NCBI GenBank assembly: GCA_017610545.1
Contig: JAFCBV010000028.1
Span: forward strand, 1-7,431
Direction: 5' to 3'
DNA from: Candidatus Nanohalarchaeota archaeon
GTDB taxonomy: Archaea; EX4484-52; B79-G9
Length of the DNA stretch: 7,431 bases
Below, one piece after another: positions 1 through 5,842 of the stretch; position 1 is the stretch's first letter, and each line of letters begins with the position of its first letter. Made by a program: the position numbers and the translations under genes. The notes below the pieces were generated by a model. It did not search any database and was not told where the DNA came from. It saw nothing but the letters and a program-made list of their open reading frames with translations.

Positions 1-1
1 T

Positions 2-298
2 AGAAAGTATTCAATAGATTTAGTAACAAGAAACATTATGATAAAAAGCAAGGGTTATTTGGAGGGGATATTTAGCGGTGTACCCACATATCGTGCCGTT
101 GTAGGGGATTTTATAGACTCTGGTGAAAGCGAAGAAATAATTGCCAACATGATTTCTCAACCGGAACATAATCTTAAAAAATCGAGTGACTTTTATGTGG
201 AAGGGGATATCGAATCAAATATGCCTTTAAACCTTGTCGATCCCAAAGGAAATAAAATTGTCACAAAAAATTTGACTTACATCAAAATAGTGCAATAA
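2..298 (+). CDS. Unrecognised protein, probably the C-terminal part of a gene entering from the left
   Basis: The frame is open from the window edge to the TAA at 296-298. The first ATG is at 38, which would give an 86-residue protein. I prefer a gene truncated by the window edge, because the frame continues without a stop through codons 2-37 and neither a Shine-Dalgarno site nor a TATA box sits where a start at 38 would need it. The product is mixed and soluble: a Gly/Tyr-containing start, an acidic DFIDSGESEE stretch, and a beta-rich end (KNLTYIKIVQ). There is no signal peptide or membrane segment. I do not recognise the family. Base use differs from the core genes further right: the coding strand has G above C (19 G to 10 C in bases 61-120), whereas dnaG and the peptidases have C above G. 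Confidence 0.5.
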   Translation, partial: RKYSIDLVTRNIMIKSKGYLEGIFSGVPTYRAVVGDFIDSGESEEIIANMISQPEHNLKKSSDFYVEGDIESNMPLNLVDPKGNKIVTKNLTYIKIVQ

Positions 299-465
299 AA
301 GCTTAACTTTTGGAATTTATTCGCAAGCCTACAGCACATCACTTATTATATACTCCCTCCGCCGACTCTGCGTCGCTTCGCTCCGGATAATATTCTAAAA
401 TCGACGCCTTATCGCAACTTTCCACCTCAAACACCAAAACACTCCATACGACCCAAAAAACATAC

Positions 466-474
466 CTTTATAAA
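466..474 (+). promoter_or_regulatory. TATA box for the 505 small ORF / DUF167 unit
   Basis: CTTTATAAA lies in a C/A-rich stretch, about 30 bases before the ATG at 505. An archaeal start about 25 bases downstream would give a leader of fewer than ten bases. The rest of 299-504 shows no gene, RNA gene or clear repeat. It holds only a short GC-rich patch at about 357-386 (repeated TCGCTTCGCTCC-type words). Confidence 0.5.
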
Positions 475-504
475 ACCTCACCCTCAACTTTTTAGCAGGT
501 ATTG

Positions 505-642
505 ATGGGTCCCTCTCAAGTGTCTGAACCGCACGATGAAAAGATGACACCGCAATACTCAAAAGCCCGCATGCGTCAGTATCCTGAAAATAAAGGGATT
601 CATTTGATGAAGCGATATGTTACGTGTGGGCAACATACTTAA
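505..642 (+). CDS. Small unrecognised ORF, 45 residues
   Basis: This is an ATG-to-TAA frame of 45 codons. It starts MGPSQVSEPHDEK and ends RYVTCGQHT. It is charged, with no membrane segment and a single Cys near the end. Support for a gene is contextual. A TATA box lies about 30 bases upstream, the ATG would be near the 5' end of the transcript, and the stop is 24 bases before the DUF167 gene in the same direction. An in-frame stop at 493-495 fixes the upstream limit. Two nested complementary pairs (499-504 with 553-558, and 520-524 with 546-550) fall over the start region, so a structured leader or RNA is an alternative reading. I do not recognise the family, and the frame could be open by chance. 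Confidence 0.3.
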   Translation: MGPSQVSEPHDEKMTPQYSKARMRQYPENKGIHLMKRYVTCGQHT

Positions 643-666
643 CGCTCAATAATTCAGGGAAATACA

Positions 667-939
667 GTGACAGACAACACATACATGGAAATAAAAGTAA
701 AACCAAACCATCCTGGATTCAAAATAATCCATACAATCGACCCCCTCACAATCGAGCTAAAAAGCAAACCAGACAAAAATCAGGCAAATATTGAACTAAT
801 AAAAATGCTTACCAAAATATTAAAAACCCCTGTTACAATTGTTTCAGGCAAAAAATCAAAAAACAAGAAAATAAAAATAGAATCAATGACAAAGATTCAG
901 GTATTAGAAGTCCTAAAGGGCAATAAAGAAAATTCATAA
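667..939 (+). CDS. DUF167 / UPF0235 (YggU-type) family protein
   Basis: The product is 90 residues from a GTG start, or 84 from the in-frame ATG at 685. The family is shown by the characteristic order of motifs: MEIKVKPN at the start, then LTIELKSKPDKNQANIELIK (the conserved LK-PP-K-ANxxLI block, near residue 26), then IVSGKKSKNKKIKI (the conserved (I/V)xxGxxSRxK block). The length is normal for this family of small alpha/beta proteins, whose function is not established. The GTG has a purine-rich GGGA at 657-660 in Shine-Dalgarno position. The ATG has only GTGA at 667-670, so the start remains open. The protein is strongly basic in its second half (KKSKNKKIK). It lies 24 bases after the small ORF and probably shares its promoter. 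dnaG follows after 158 bases with its own signals. Confidence 0.8.
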   Translation: MTDNTYMEIKVKPNHPGFKIIHTIDPLTIELKSKPDKNQANIELIKMLTKILKTPVTIVSGKKSKNKKIKIESMTKIQVLEVLKGNKENS

Positions 940-1022
940 TCACACACAGATGTTTAACATGGCAAAAATAAAAAACAGATTAAATAACCAATAATATGAT
1001 AACTCCAGATAAACACAAATTT

Positions 1023-1030
1023 CTTTATTA
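1023..1030 (+). promoter_or_regulatory. Possible TATA box for dnaG
   Basis: CTTTATTA lies about 70 bases before the dnaG ATG. It would give a leader of about 45 bases, long enough to carry the Shine-Dalgarno site at 1088-1092. The match to a TATA box is only moderate. A second A/T-rich word (CATAAAAC, 1069-1076) lies too close to leave room for that ribosome site. Read-through from the DUF167 gene is also possible. Confidence 0.3.
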
Positions 1031-1087
1031 CTCAGTATGCACGTTCTTCTACCTTTAGTTTTTGTCATAAAACAAATACAAATTAAA

Positions 1088-1092
1088 GGTGA
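1088..1092 (+). promoter_or_regulatory. Shine-Dalgarno site that fixes the dnaG start
   Basis: GGTGA, a perfect match to the archaeal 16S 3' tail, sits five bases before the ATG at 1098. The in-frame GTG at 1089 lies inside this site, so the longer reading is not the real start. Confidence 0.8.
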
Positions 1093-1097
1093 TTATC

Positions 1098-2366
1098 ATG
1101 GCAAAATTAGCACAGACATCAGTAAAATACGTAATAAACGGTAGTTTCAATGCAGAAGGCGTCGTCGAAAAACCCGACGTAATCGGAGCATTATTCGGAC
1201 AAACCGAAGGACTTCTCGGCGCAGAACTTGACTTACGCGAACTCCAGAGAACAGGACGCATCGGGCGCATAGAAGTACTAGTGACCACAAAATCCGGCAA
1301 ATCCACAGGAGAGATAACAATCCCTTCCTCACTTGACGGCACAGAAACCGCACTAATCGCAGCGTCCCTTGAAACCATAGATCGTGTCGGTCCATGCAAC
1401 GCAAAAATCAATGTCCGCTCAGTTGAAGACCTAAGAACAGTTAAACGAAAATATATAATCGACCGGGCAAAAACACTTCTATCAGGTCTCCTAAGCCAGG
1501 TCCCTGAAACCTCCATCATCGCAGAAGAGCTCATGCAGTCAGTAAGAAGTGCAGAAATAATCAAATACAAAGGCCTCTCCGCAGGCGTAGATGTCCCAAC
1601 CTCAGACAACATCATACTCTGCGAAGGAAGAGCAGACGTAATAACTCTCCTCAAACACGGCATCAAGAACGCAGTTGCAGTCGGCGGCACATCCGCTGCA
1701 CCGGAAATAGTACAAATTTCCAAAGAAAAAGAAGTGACTGTCTTCACAGACGGCGACCGCGGCGGCGACCTCATCATAAAAGAGCTAAAACAGGTCGTAG
1801 ACGTAGACTTCGTCGCAAGGGCGCCACTTGGAAAAGAAGTAGAAGAACTCACAAAAAAAGAAGTATTCAAAGCGCTGCGCGAAAAAGTCCCCGTAGATCA
1901 GGCGCAGTTCCTAAAGCCGCTCGGCCCATCATCAAACGGGACCGCAAGAAAACCCATCCGCACCGAAAGAAGAGAAACATCTGCATCATCCCCGCGCAGA
2001 GAAACAAGAGACAGCCGTCCGCAAAGGACAGGTCGCTTTGAAAGGAAACCATCCATCACAAAAAAAGCGGTAATCTCTGACGAAGACAAATCCTTCTTCA
2101 AAGAACAGATGAACGACCTCGTCGGCACAAGAGCCGCAGCAATATACGACAGCGACAAACAATTCGCAGGCCGTGTCCCGGTAAAAGAACTCTCAACCTC
2201 AATAAGACAGGTAGAATCCCCTGCAATAGTGGTGCTGGACGCAGAACTTGACCAGGACCTTGTAAACATCTGCGACACAGCAGGCGTATCAGCAATCGTC
2301 GGAACAAAACAAAAAGGAAGTGTGCGCGCAAGAAACGCAAATGTCTTCACCCTCGACGACCTGTAA
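1098..2366 (+). CDS. dnaG: Archaeal DnaG (Toprim-domain primase-like, exosome-associated)
   Basis: The product is 422 residues. The N-terminal region (about 1-165) is the archaeal DnaG-specific domain, with KYVINGSFNAEGVVEKPDV, an LFGQTEGLLG motif and GRIGRIEV. The Toprim domain (about 170-250) has all the metal-binding acidic residues: E176 in EGRADV, and D218 and D220 in DGDRGGD. A basic low-complexity linker at about 277-322 has 11 arginines and many Ser/Thr/Pro. It joins the Toprim core to a conserved C-terminal domain (about 328-422) ending in VFTLDDL. Bacterial DnaG zinc-finger and helicase-binding domains are absent, as in all archaea. In the family, archaeal DnaG makes short primers in vitro and is a stable subunit of the RNA exosome that favours poly(A)-rich RNA. 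The ATG is set by GGTGA at 1088. A terminator follows 28 bases after the stop. Confidence 0.95.
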   Translation: MAKLAQTSVKYVINGSFNAEGVVEKPDVIGALFGQTEGLLGAELDLRELQRTGRIGRIEVLVTTKSGKSTGEITIPSSLDGTETALIAASLETIDRVGPCNAKINVRSVEDLRTVKRKYIIDRAKTLLSGLLSQVPETSIIAEELMQSVRSAEIIKYKGLSAGVDVPTSDNIILCEGRADVITLLKHGIKNAVAVGGTSAAPEIVQISKEKEVTVFTDGDRGGDLIIKELKQVVDVDFVARAPLGKEVEELTKKEVFKALREKVPVDQAQFLKPLGPSSNGTARKPIRTERRETSASSPRRETRDSRPQRTGRFERKPSITKKAVISDEDKSFFKEQMNDLVGTRAAAIYDSDKQFAGRVPVKELSTSIRQVESPAIVVLDAELDQDLVNICDTAGVSAIVGTKQKGSVRARNANVFTLDDL

Positions 2367-2394
2367 ACCAAAAAACAACCAAACTTACAATAAC

Positions 2395-2447
2395 CCGGGC
2401 ATGAGAATCCTTATGCCTGGCTTCCTTTTTCTTTTTTCATTTTTTTC
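2395..2447 (+). terminator. dnaG terminator: hairpin plus T-tract
   Basis: An 8-bp stem (CCGGGCAT at 2395-2402 with ATGCCTGG at 2413-2420, one G-U pair) has a 10-base loop. Within a few bases come three T-runs (2426-2430, 2432-2437, 2441-2446). T-tracts alone can end archaeal transcription, so the hairpin may be extra. Confidence 0.75.
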
Positions 2448-2464
2448 TGGACTTCGCCAGAAAA
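2443..2464. repeat. Perfect 8-bp stem-loop
   Basis: TTTTCTGG (2443-2450) and CCAGAAAA (2457-2464) are exact complements around the loop ACTTCG. The left arm begins inside the last T-run of the dnaG terminator. It is the first of a series of stem-loops running to about 3055. Confidence 0.7.
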
Positions 2465-2518
2465 CTCAGTCATAAACTTTTATCCTGCAAATTCTGGCAT
2501 CTGATTTGTCGATAGCCG

Positions 2519-2558
2519 ACAGAGTTAAATGCGCCAAAAAGTTCGCTTTTTGCTCTGT
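2519..2558. repeat. Bipartite stem-loop with TTCG loop
   Basis: CAAAAAG (2535-2541) pairs with CTTTTTG (2546-2552) around a TTCG tetraloop. The next six bases CTCTGT (2553-2558) pair exactly with ACAGAG at 2519-2524. This leaves a ten-base bulge at 2525-2534 and 13 pairs in all. A competing small hairpin (TGTCG 2507-2511 with CGACA 2517-2521) overlaps the outer arm, so two folds are possible. The A-run/T-run inner stem would also suit a terminator. Confidence 0.6.
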
Positions 2559-2567
2559 TTTCGAAGG

Positions 2568-2592
2568 TTAAACGAACTTTTGGTTCGTTTAA
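2568..2592. repeat. Perfect 10-bp stem-loop
   Basis: TTAAACGAAC (2568-2577) and GTTCGTTTAA (2583-2592) are exact complements around the loop TTTTG. This is the strongest palindrome in the intergenic stretch. It lies about 40 bases before the TATA box of the GFLG miniprotein, so it could be an operator, an RNA end or the edge of a small element. Confidence 0.7.
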
Positions 2593-2633
2593 TGATAAGT
2601 TATGTGCAATTATATTTTTGCCCTTAACGAAAA

Positions 2634-2641
2634 GTTTATAA
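2634..2641 (+). promoter_or_regulatory. TATA box for the GFLG miniprotein
   Basis: GTTTATAA is preceded by a purine-rich BRE-like CGAAAA. It is centred about 28 bases before the ATG at 2666, which places the transcript start almost on the start codon (leaderless). No Shine-Dalgarno site is present at this ATG, in agreement. Confidence 0.6.
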
Positions 2642-2665
2642 TTGTTTATTCACTAAATAATTATA

Positions 2666-2836
2666 ATGGAAATAAAATCAAATAAAAAATGGATGTTGGG
2701 TTTTTTAGGTTTTTTAGGATTATTGGGGTTTTTAGGATTTACTTCTAATCATCCACTGGGATACCTTTGGTTTGGTTGGTTTTTATGGTTCTTTTTGTTT
2801 AGTTGGTTTCTTCCTATTAAATATAACTCTCTTTAA
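2666..2836 (+). CDS. 56-residue membrane miniprotein with GFLG-type repeats (DUF3796-like)
   Basis: The frame runs ATG to TAA. After a basic start (MEIKSNKKW) the product has tandem GFLG/GLLG units (LGFLGFLGLLGFLGF, about residues 11-25) forming a first hydrophobic helix. A short polar turn (TSNHP) follows, then an aromatic second helix (about 31-49, rich in W and F), and a PIKYNSL tail. The repeats are visible in the DNA as TTTTTTAGG-type words. From memory the pattern resembles the small GFLG-rich proteins grouped as DUF3796, of unknown function. I am not certain of that match, and those proteins are often longer. The gene has its own TATA box at a leaderless distance and a hairpin with a T-rich arm just after the stop. 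Its T/G-rich base use is unlike its neighbours. Confidence 0.55.
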   Translation: MEIKSNKKWMLGFLGFLGLLGFLGFTSNHPLGYLWFGWFLWFFLFSWFLPIKYNSL

Positions 2837-2848
2837 TATCAAAAAGCG

Positions 2849-2876
2849 GGCAAAAATAAAACTTTTATTTTTTGCC
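2849..2876 (+). terminator. Hairpin after the GFLG miniprotein, probable terminator
   Basis: GGCAAAAATAAAA (2849-2861) pairs with TTTTATTTTTTGCC (2863-2876), with a single bulged T and a minimal loop. It starts 12 bases after the stop, and its descending arm is T-rich, as expected where transcription ends. A smaller GCC-TTC-GGC hairpin directly follows (2874-2882). Confidence 0.5.
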
Positions 2877-2940
2877 TTCGGCATCGTTGCACTAAAAATC
2901 AATCCCTATTGGGAGAGCATAACAAAGATTTTGAGGTTCC

Positions 2941-3055
2941 AGAAACTTACAGTTTCTTCCACTCAAATTTTGGCTACGCCAAAACTTCTCTAAATCCATA
3001 CGTTAAGTTCACTGGTTTAACTTTTCCTGAGGGGAGAATTCCTGTCTTTCGGACA
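2941..3055. repeat. Series of short stem-loops before the M20 gene
   Basis: Three exact inverted repeats are spaced through this gene-free stretch: AGAAAC/GTTTCT (2941-2946 and 2952-2957, loop TTACA), TTTTGGC/GCCAAAA (2968-2974 and 2978-2984, loop TAC), and TGTC/GACA (3043-3046 and 3052-3055, loop TTTCG). Loop sequences resemble those of the hairpins at 2443 and 2519. Two overlapping frames are open here (2772-2993 and 2909-3106), but neither has a start signal and I do not call them genes. Confidence 0.45.
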
Positions 3056-3070
3056 CAAACCCACAATCCC

Positions 3071-3079
3071 CTATTTAAA
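3071..3079 (+). promoter_or_regulatory. TATA box for the M20/M29 peptidase operon
   Basis: CTATTTAAA, preceded by CCACAATCCC, is centred about 28 bases before the ATG at 3103. The transcript is therefore probably leaderless, in keeping with the lack of any Shine-Dalgarno site before this ATG. Confidence 0.55.
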
Positions 3080-3102
3080 ATTAAACCCCGAAATATTCTC
3101 CC

Positions 3103-4230
3103 ATGATACAAAAAGACCGCATCGCGCGCCTCACCCAAAAACTAATCCGCGCCCCATCAGAAAACCCTCCCGGCAGCGAACACGAATGCGCAATGATAGT
3201 AAAAACAGAACTCGAAAACCTCGGCATGAAAGTATCAGTCCACGAATACGAAAAAGGAAGGCCAAACATAATAGGCACCCTGAAAGGAAAAACCAAAAAA
3301 ACTCTCCTCATAAACACCCACACAGACACAGTCCCCGCAGGCACAGGCTGGAAACACCCCCCATTTGAAGGAAAAATAATCAACAACAAAATCTACGGCA
3401 GAGGCGCAACCGACTGCAAAGGCAACACCGCATCATGCATCGAAGCAATACGAAACATCATAGAAACCGGCACAAAACTGAACGGCACCCTGGTCTACAC
3501 CGCAACAGTAGACGAAGAAACAGGAAGCAAAGAAGGCCTGAAACCCCTGATAGAAAAAAAGATAATCACCCCCGACGCCGCCCTCATCGTAGACAGCGAA
3601 GAATTTCACATAGACATAGCACAAAAAGGTCTCATCCACTTCACAATACTCGTACGCGGCAAAAAAGCCCACGGCGCACACCCCCACCTTGGAGACAACG
3701 CAATCATCACAGCATCAAAAATCATAACAAAACTCACAAAAGCAGAACTACCTCACACCACACATCCTCTTCTAAACCCCCCGACAATCAACATCGGCAC
3801 AATCAAAGGCGGCGACAAGATAAACATGGTCCCCGACACCTGTGAAATTGGCATAGACCTGAGATACCTTCCCGGCATGAAAAAAGACCTCATAATTGCA
3901 TCAATAAAAAACATAATTGCCCCCATCGCAAAAAACCACGAAATAAAAATACACAGCGCAATAGCCCCATACGAAATAGACAAAACCGAACATTTAGTAG
4001 AATGCCTTCACGAATCCATTAAAGAAGTCCGTGGCACATCAAAGCACACAGGAGTCGAAGGCGCAACAATGGTCGCCCTCTTTCAAAACACAGGCATCCC
4101 TGCAGTAGCAACCGGCTTCGGCATAAAAGAATGCATGCACGCAACAGACGAATACGCAAGACTGGACGACCTCACAGACGGCGCAAAAATAATCGAAAAA
4201 ACAATCATAAAATATCTTGGAAAGGAGTGA
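3103..4230 (+). CDS. M20 family metallohydrolase (ArgE/DapE/ACY1/CPG2-type peptidase or deacylase)
   Basis: The product is 375 residues, normal for the family, and the family's zinc-site residues are all visible. H73 and catalytic D75 lie in THTDTVPAG, D104 in YGRGATDCKG, E138 (general base) and E139 in VDEETGS, D164 in LIVDSEE, and the C-terminal H346 in CMHATDEYARL. A lid/dimerisation domain spans about 175-290 and includes GKKAHGAHPHLGDNAI. There is no signal peptide, so it acts in the cytoplasm. M20 enzymes cleave amide bonds in dipeptides, N-acyl amino acids or succinyl-diaminopimelate. The exact substrate cannot be read from the sequence. The neighbouring M29 aminopeptidase and the absence of arginine or lysine biosynthesis genes favour a peptidase. 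Coding-strand base use is strongly C-rich and T-poor (26 C, 10 G, 6 T in bases 3121-3180). Confidence 0.9.
   Translation: MIQKDRIARLTQKLIRAPSENPPGSEHECAMIVKTELENLGMKVSVHEYEKGRPNIIGTLKGKTKKTLLINTHTDTVPAGTGWKHPPFEGKIINNKIYGRGATDCKGNTASCIEAIRNIIETGTKLNGTLVYTATVDEETGSKEGLKPLIEKKIITPDAALIVDSEEFHIDIAQKGLIHFTILVRGKKAHGAHPHLGDNAIITASKIITKLTKAELPHTTHPLLNPPTINIGTIKGGDKINMVPDTCEIGIDLRYLPGMKKDLIIASIKNIIAPIAKNHEIKIHSAIAPYEIDKTEHLVECLHESIKEVRGTSKHTGVEGATMVALFQNTGIPAVATGFGIKECMHATDEYARLDDLTDGAKIIEKTIIKYLGKE
4223..4230 (+). promoter_or_regulatory. Shine-Dalgarno site that fixes the M29 start
   Basis: AGGAGTGA overlaps the end of the M20 gene and lies five bases before the ATG at 4236. It excludes the upstream in-frame reading that overlaps the M20 gene, and it shows that the second gene of the operon uses a leadered mode of initiation. 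Confidence 0.8.
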
Positions 4231-4235
4231 AATCT

Positions 4236-5531
4236 ATGGAAAACTTACAGAAACTGGCAACGGACGTATCAGACACAATGGGCATATCCCAAAAAGAAAA
4301 CCCCCACATAAAAAAAGCCATGCGCGAATTCGGCGCAAAATTCATAGACAGACTACTCACACAAAAAAAATTCAAAAAAGAAAACTACACAGGCAAAGAA
4401 AAAGAAATAATCGAAAAACTAAAACACACCAAATACGGTCCCTTGGTCTACGAGATTGACAACATATGCCACACAAAAACAAAAATATCCGAAAACGTAA
4501 GAATCCGCTATGTCGAAGGCTCCCCCGAATGCTATGACCTCGCAAAACGAATCCGCACCATCTGCTTCAAAAGAGGCTGCCACTGCACAATAACCCCCCA
4601 CGACACAGAAACCGACAAAGAATACTACCGCCTTGCCCCCGACAATGTCCTCTTTGAACTAAACCCTCTGGCAGTCGCCATAATAAAAAACACAGACGTA
4701 AGCATCTCCATCGGCGACGAAAGCGACCCAAACTGGTCAAAAGGCTTTGAAAAAAGAATCGCATATGGCTCAACTTCATCAATGCGATTCAGAAAGATCT
4801 ACGACCAGCAAAGCATCCGCGGCGCACTGCTCGCATTCCCCGTAAAAAGAACAGAAATGTACGTCTCAGAAAAAAAATATCATGATGTCTTCTACGAAAG
4901 CCTCATCGCAAGCTTCTCAAAAGATATGAAAACCATCATAGACACCTACGAAAAAAAGCTAAAAAACAAAGAGCAGATAAGAATCACATCAGACGACGGC
5001 ACAGACATCACATTCTCAATAAAGAACCGAAGAATCCTAAGAGACGACAATTACGCAGTAGTCGACAAAAAACGAAACGAGATATACAACTTCCCCACAG
5101 GCGAAGTATTTGTAGCACCCGTTGAGACATCCGCAAACGGCAAAATCACATTCGACTACACAACCCCCAGGGGCTTCGGGCTGATTGAAGACCTGACCCT
5201 CACATTCAAAGACGGCAAAGTGATAGACGCAAAAGCAAAAGGCGATGGCGCAAAGCGCTTCCGTAAATTCCTCGACGTAAACACCGGCGAAAAAGACCGC
5301 ATAGCAGAACTTGGCATCGGCTGCAACCCCAAAGCCCAATTCGTAGGAACAACAATCGTAGACGAAAAAATATACGGAAGCATCCACATCGCAATCGGCT
5401 TCAACCTCGGTCCCTTCCACGGAAAGAACCTTGCATCCTCCCACCTTGACATGATAAAGATCATGAAAGGGCGCAACGGCAACGTCTACGCAGACAACAG
5501 ATTGATAATGAAAAACGGCAAGCCTGTTTAG
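4236..5531 (+). CDS. M29 family metalloaminopeptidase (AmpS/PepS-type)
   Basis: The product is 431 residues, near the length of bacterial AmpS/PepS enzymes. The first ~85 residues are helical and charged. The metal-binding motifs of M29 are present in order: E290 in FPTGEVFVAP, E358 in IAELGIGCNP, H384 in GSIHIAIG, and H403 and D405 in SSHLDMI. The last motif has L where many family members have W. These enzymes use two metal ions to remove N-terminal residues from peptides, and they are cytoplasmic with broad specificity. There is no signal peptide or membrane segment. The gene starts five bases after the M20 stop, so the two are co-transcribed and presumably co-translated. Together they look like a peptide-salvage unit that finishes proteasome or protease products. 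A terminator follows 22 bases after the stop. Confidence 0.88.
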   Translation: MENLQKLATDVSDTMGISQKENPHIKKAMREFGAKFIDRLLTQKKFKKENYTGKEKEIIEKLKHTKYGPLVYEIDNICHTKTKISENVRIRYVEGSPECYDLAKRIRTICFKRGCHCTITPHDTETDKEYYRLAPDNVLFELNPLAVAIIKNTDVSISIGDESDPNWSKGFEKRIAYGSTSSMRFRKIYDQQSIRGALLAFPVKRTEMYVSEKKYHDVFYESLIASFSKDMKTIIDTYEKKLKNKEQIRITSDDGTDITFSIKNRRILRDDNYAVVDKKRNEIYNFPTGEVFVAPVETSANGKITFDYTTPRGFGLIEDLTLTFKDGKVIDAKAKGDGAKRFRKFLDVNTGEKDRIAELGIGCNPKAQFVGTTIVDEKIYGSIHIAIGFNLGPFHGKNLASSHLDMIKIMKGRNGNVYADNRLIMKNGKPV

Positions 5532-5553
5532 GAAAACCACGAACTTACTCAAT

Positions 5554-5580
5554 TCAGGAACACAAGAGTTCCTGATTTCT
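5554..5580 (+). terminator. Terminator of the peptidase operon
   Basis: A perfect 8-bp stem (TCAGGAAC 5554-5561 with GTTCCTGA 5568-5575, loop ACAAGA) is followed directly by TTTCT and then T/A-rich sequence. Confidence 0.65.
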
Positions 5581-5611
5581 TGGTTATTATATTATGAATT
5601 AAAGCAACTAC

Positions 5612-5738
5612 GCAGATTACAACCTGTATTTTATAATAACTTCAGTTACGATAAAATGTAATTTAACATAACTAAACTTACGTTAAATGAATATTTAATA
5701 TACAGTTAACTTACGATAAACAGCCATTTAACATAACT
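5612..5738. repeat. Array of phased imperfect palindromes, 32-33 bp period
   Basis: Three units each have a left half-site, a six-base spacer and an inverted right half-site. Unit 1 is AGTTACGATAAA (5644-5655) with TTTAACATAACT (5662-5673). Unit 2 is ACTTACGTTAAA (5676-5687) with TTTAATATACAG (5694-5705). Unit 3 is ACTTACGATAAA (5709-5720) with TTTAACATAACT (5727-5738). Within unit 1 the two halves agree in 10 of 12 positions. Units 1 and 3 have identical right halves and differ in one left position, while their spacers differ. A fourth right half (TTTATAATAACT, 5630-5641) lies exactly 32 bases before that of unit 1, with its left half decayed. The period is close to three turns of DNA, so a protein could bind all units on one face. 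The array lies between two genes that converge, not before a known gene. Confidence 0.65.
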
Positions 5739-5750
5739 TCATCTATTAAG

Positions 5751-5760
5751 ACATATAAAT
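5751..5760. promoter_or_regulatory. Orphan TATA-like box beside the palindrome array
   Basis: ACATATAAAT lies 12 bases after the last palindrome. Read to the right, it would start a transcript near 5780 running antisense to the transporter's 3' end. No ORF longer than a few codons begins there, so the product would be an RNA. The word is nearly symmetric, and a leftward start is not excluded. 5532-5842 holds no protein gene: only the terminator, the array and this box. Confidence 0.3.
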
Positions 5761-5842
5761 TTGGACTTGGAAGACAATATATTATTCCTGCCGCACTGGC
5801 TCTTCATCATGATTTGTTAACTCGCCCACCCATTAAACACAT

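Noticed and set aside
299..504. tRNA or other RNA gene in the GC-richer patch near 357-386
   Set aside because: No cloverleaf, T-loop or CCA-adjacent acceptor stem can be formed. Only short repeated words are visible.
499..590. Possible C/D box guide RNA (GATG and CTGA words near 503, 524, 535 and 584)
   Set aside because: The C-box words match the consensus poorly, the C-to-D distance is longer than usual for archaea, and the terminal arms do not pair beside the boxes.
1055..1870. Long minus-strand open frame (271 codons) opposite dnaG
   Set aside because: It is antisense to an unmistakable dnaG with all Toprim residues. Its translation is Ser/Arg/Leu-rich with no family pattern, as expected from the mirror of biased codons.
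2772..3106. Two open frames (2772-2993 and 2909-3106) in the hairpin-rich stretch
   Set aside because: Neither has a TATA box or ribosome site. One overlaps the miniprotein gene and the other overlaps the M20 start, and both run through stem-loops. They look like chance frames.
5612..5738. Possible CRISPR array
   Set aside because: The 32-33 bp units abut with only six-base internal spacers. The conserved parts are inverted half-sites, and there are no unique spacers of 30 bases or more between repeats.
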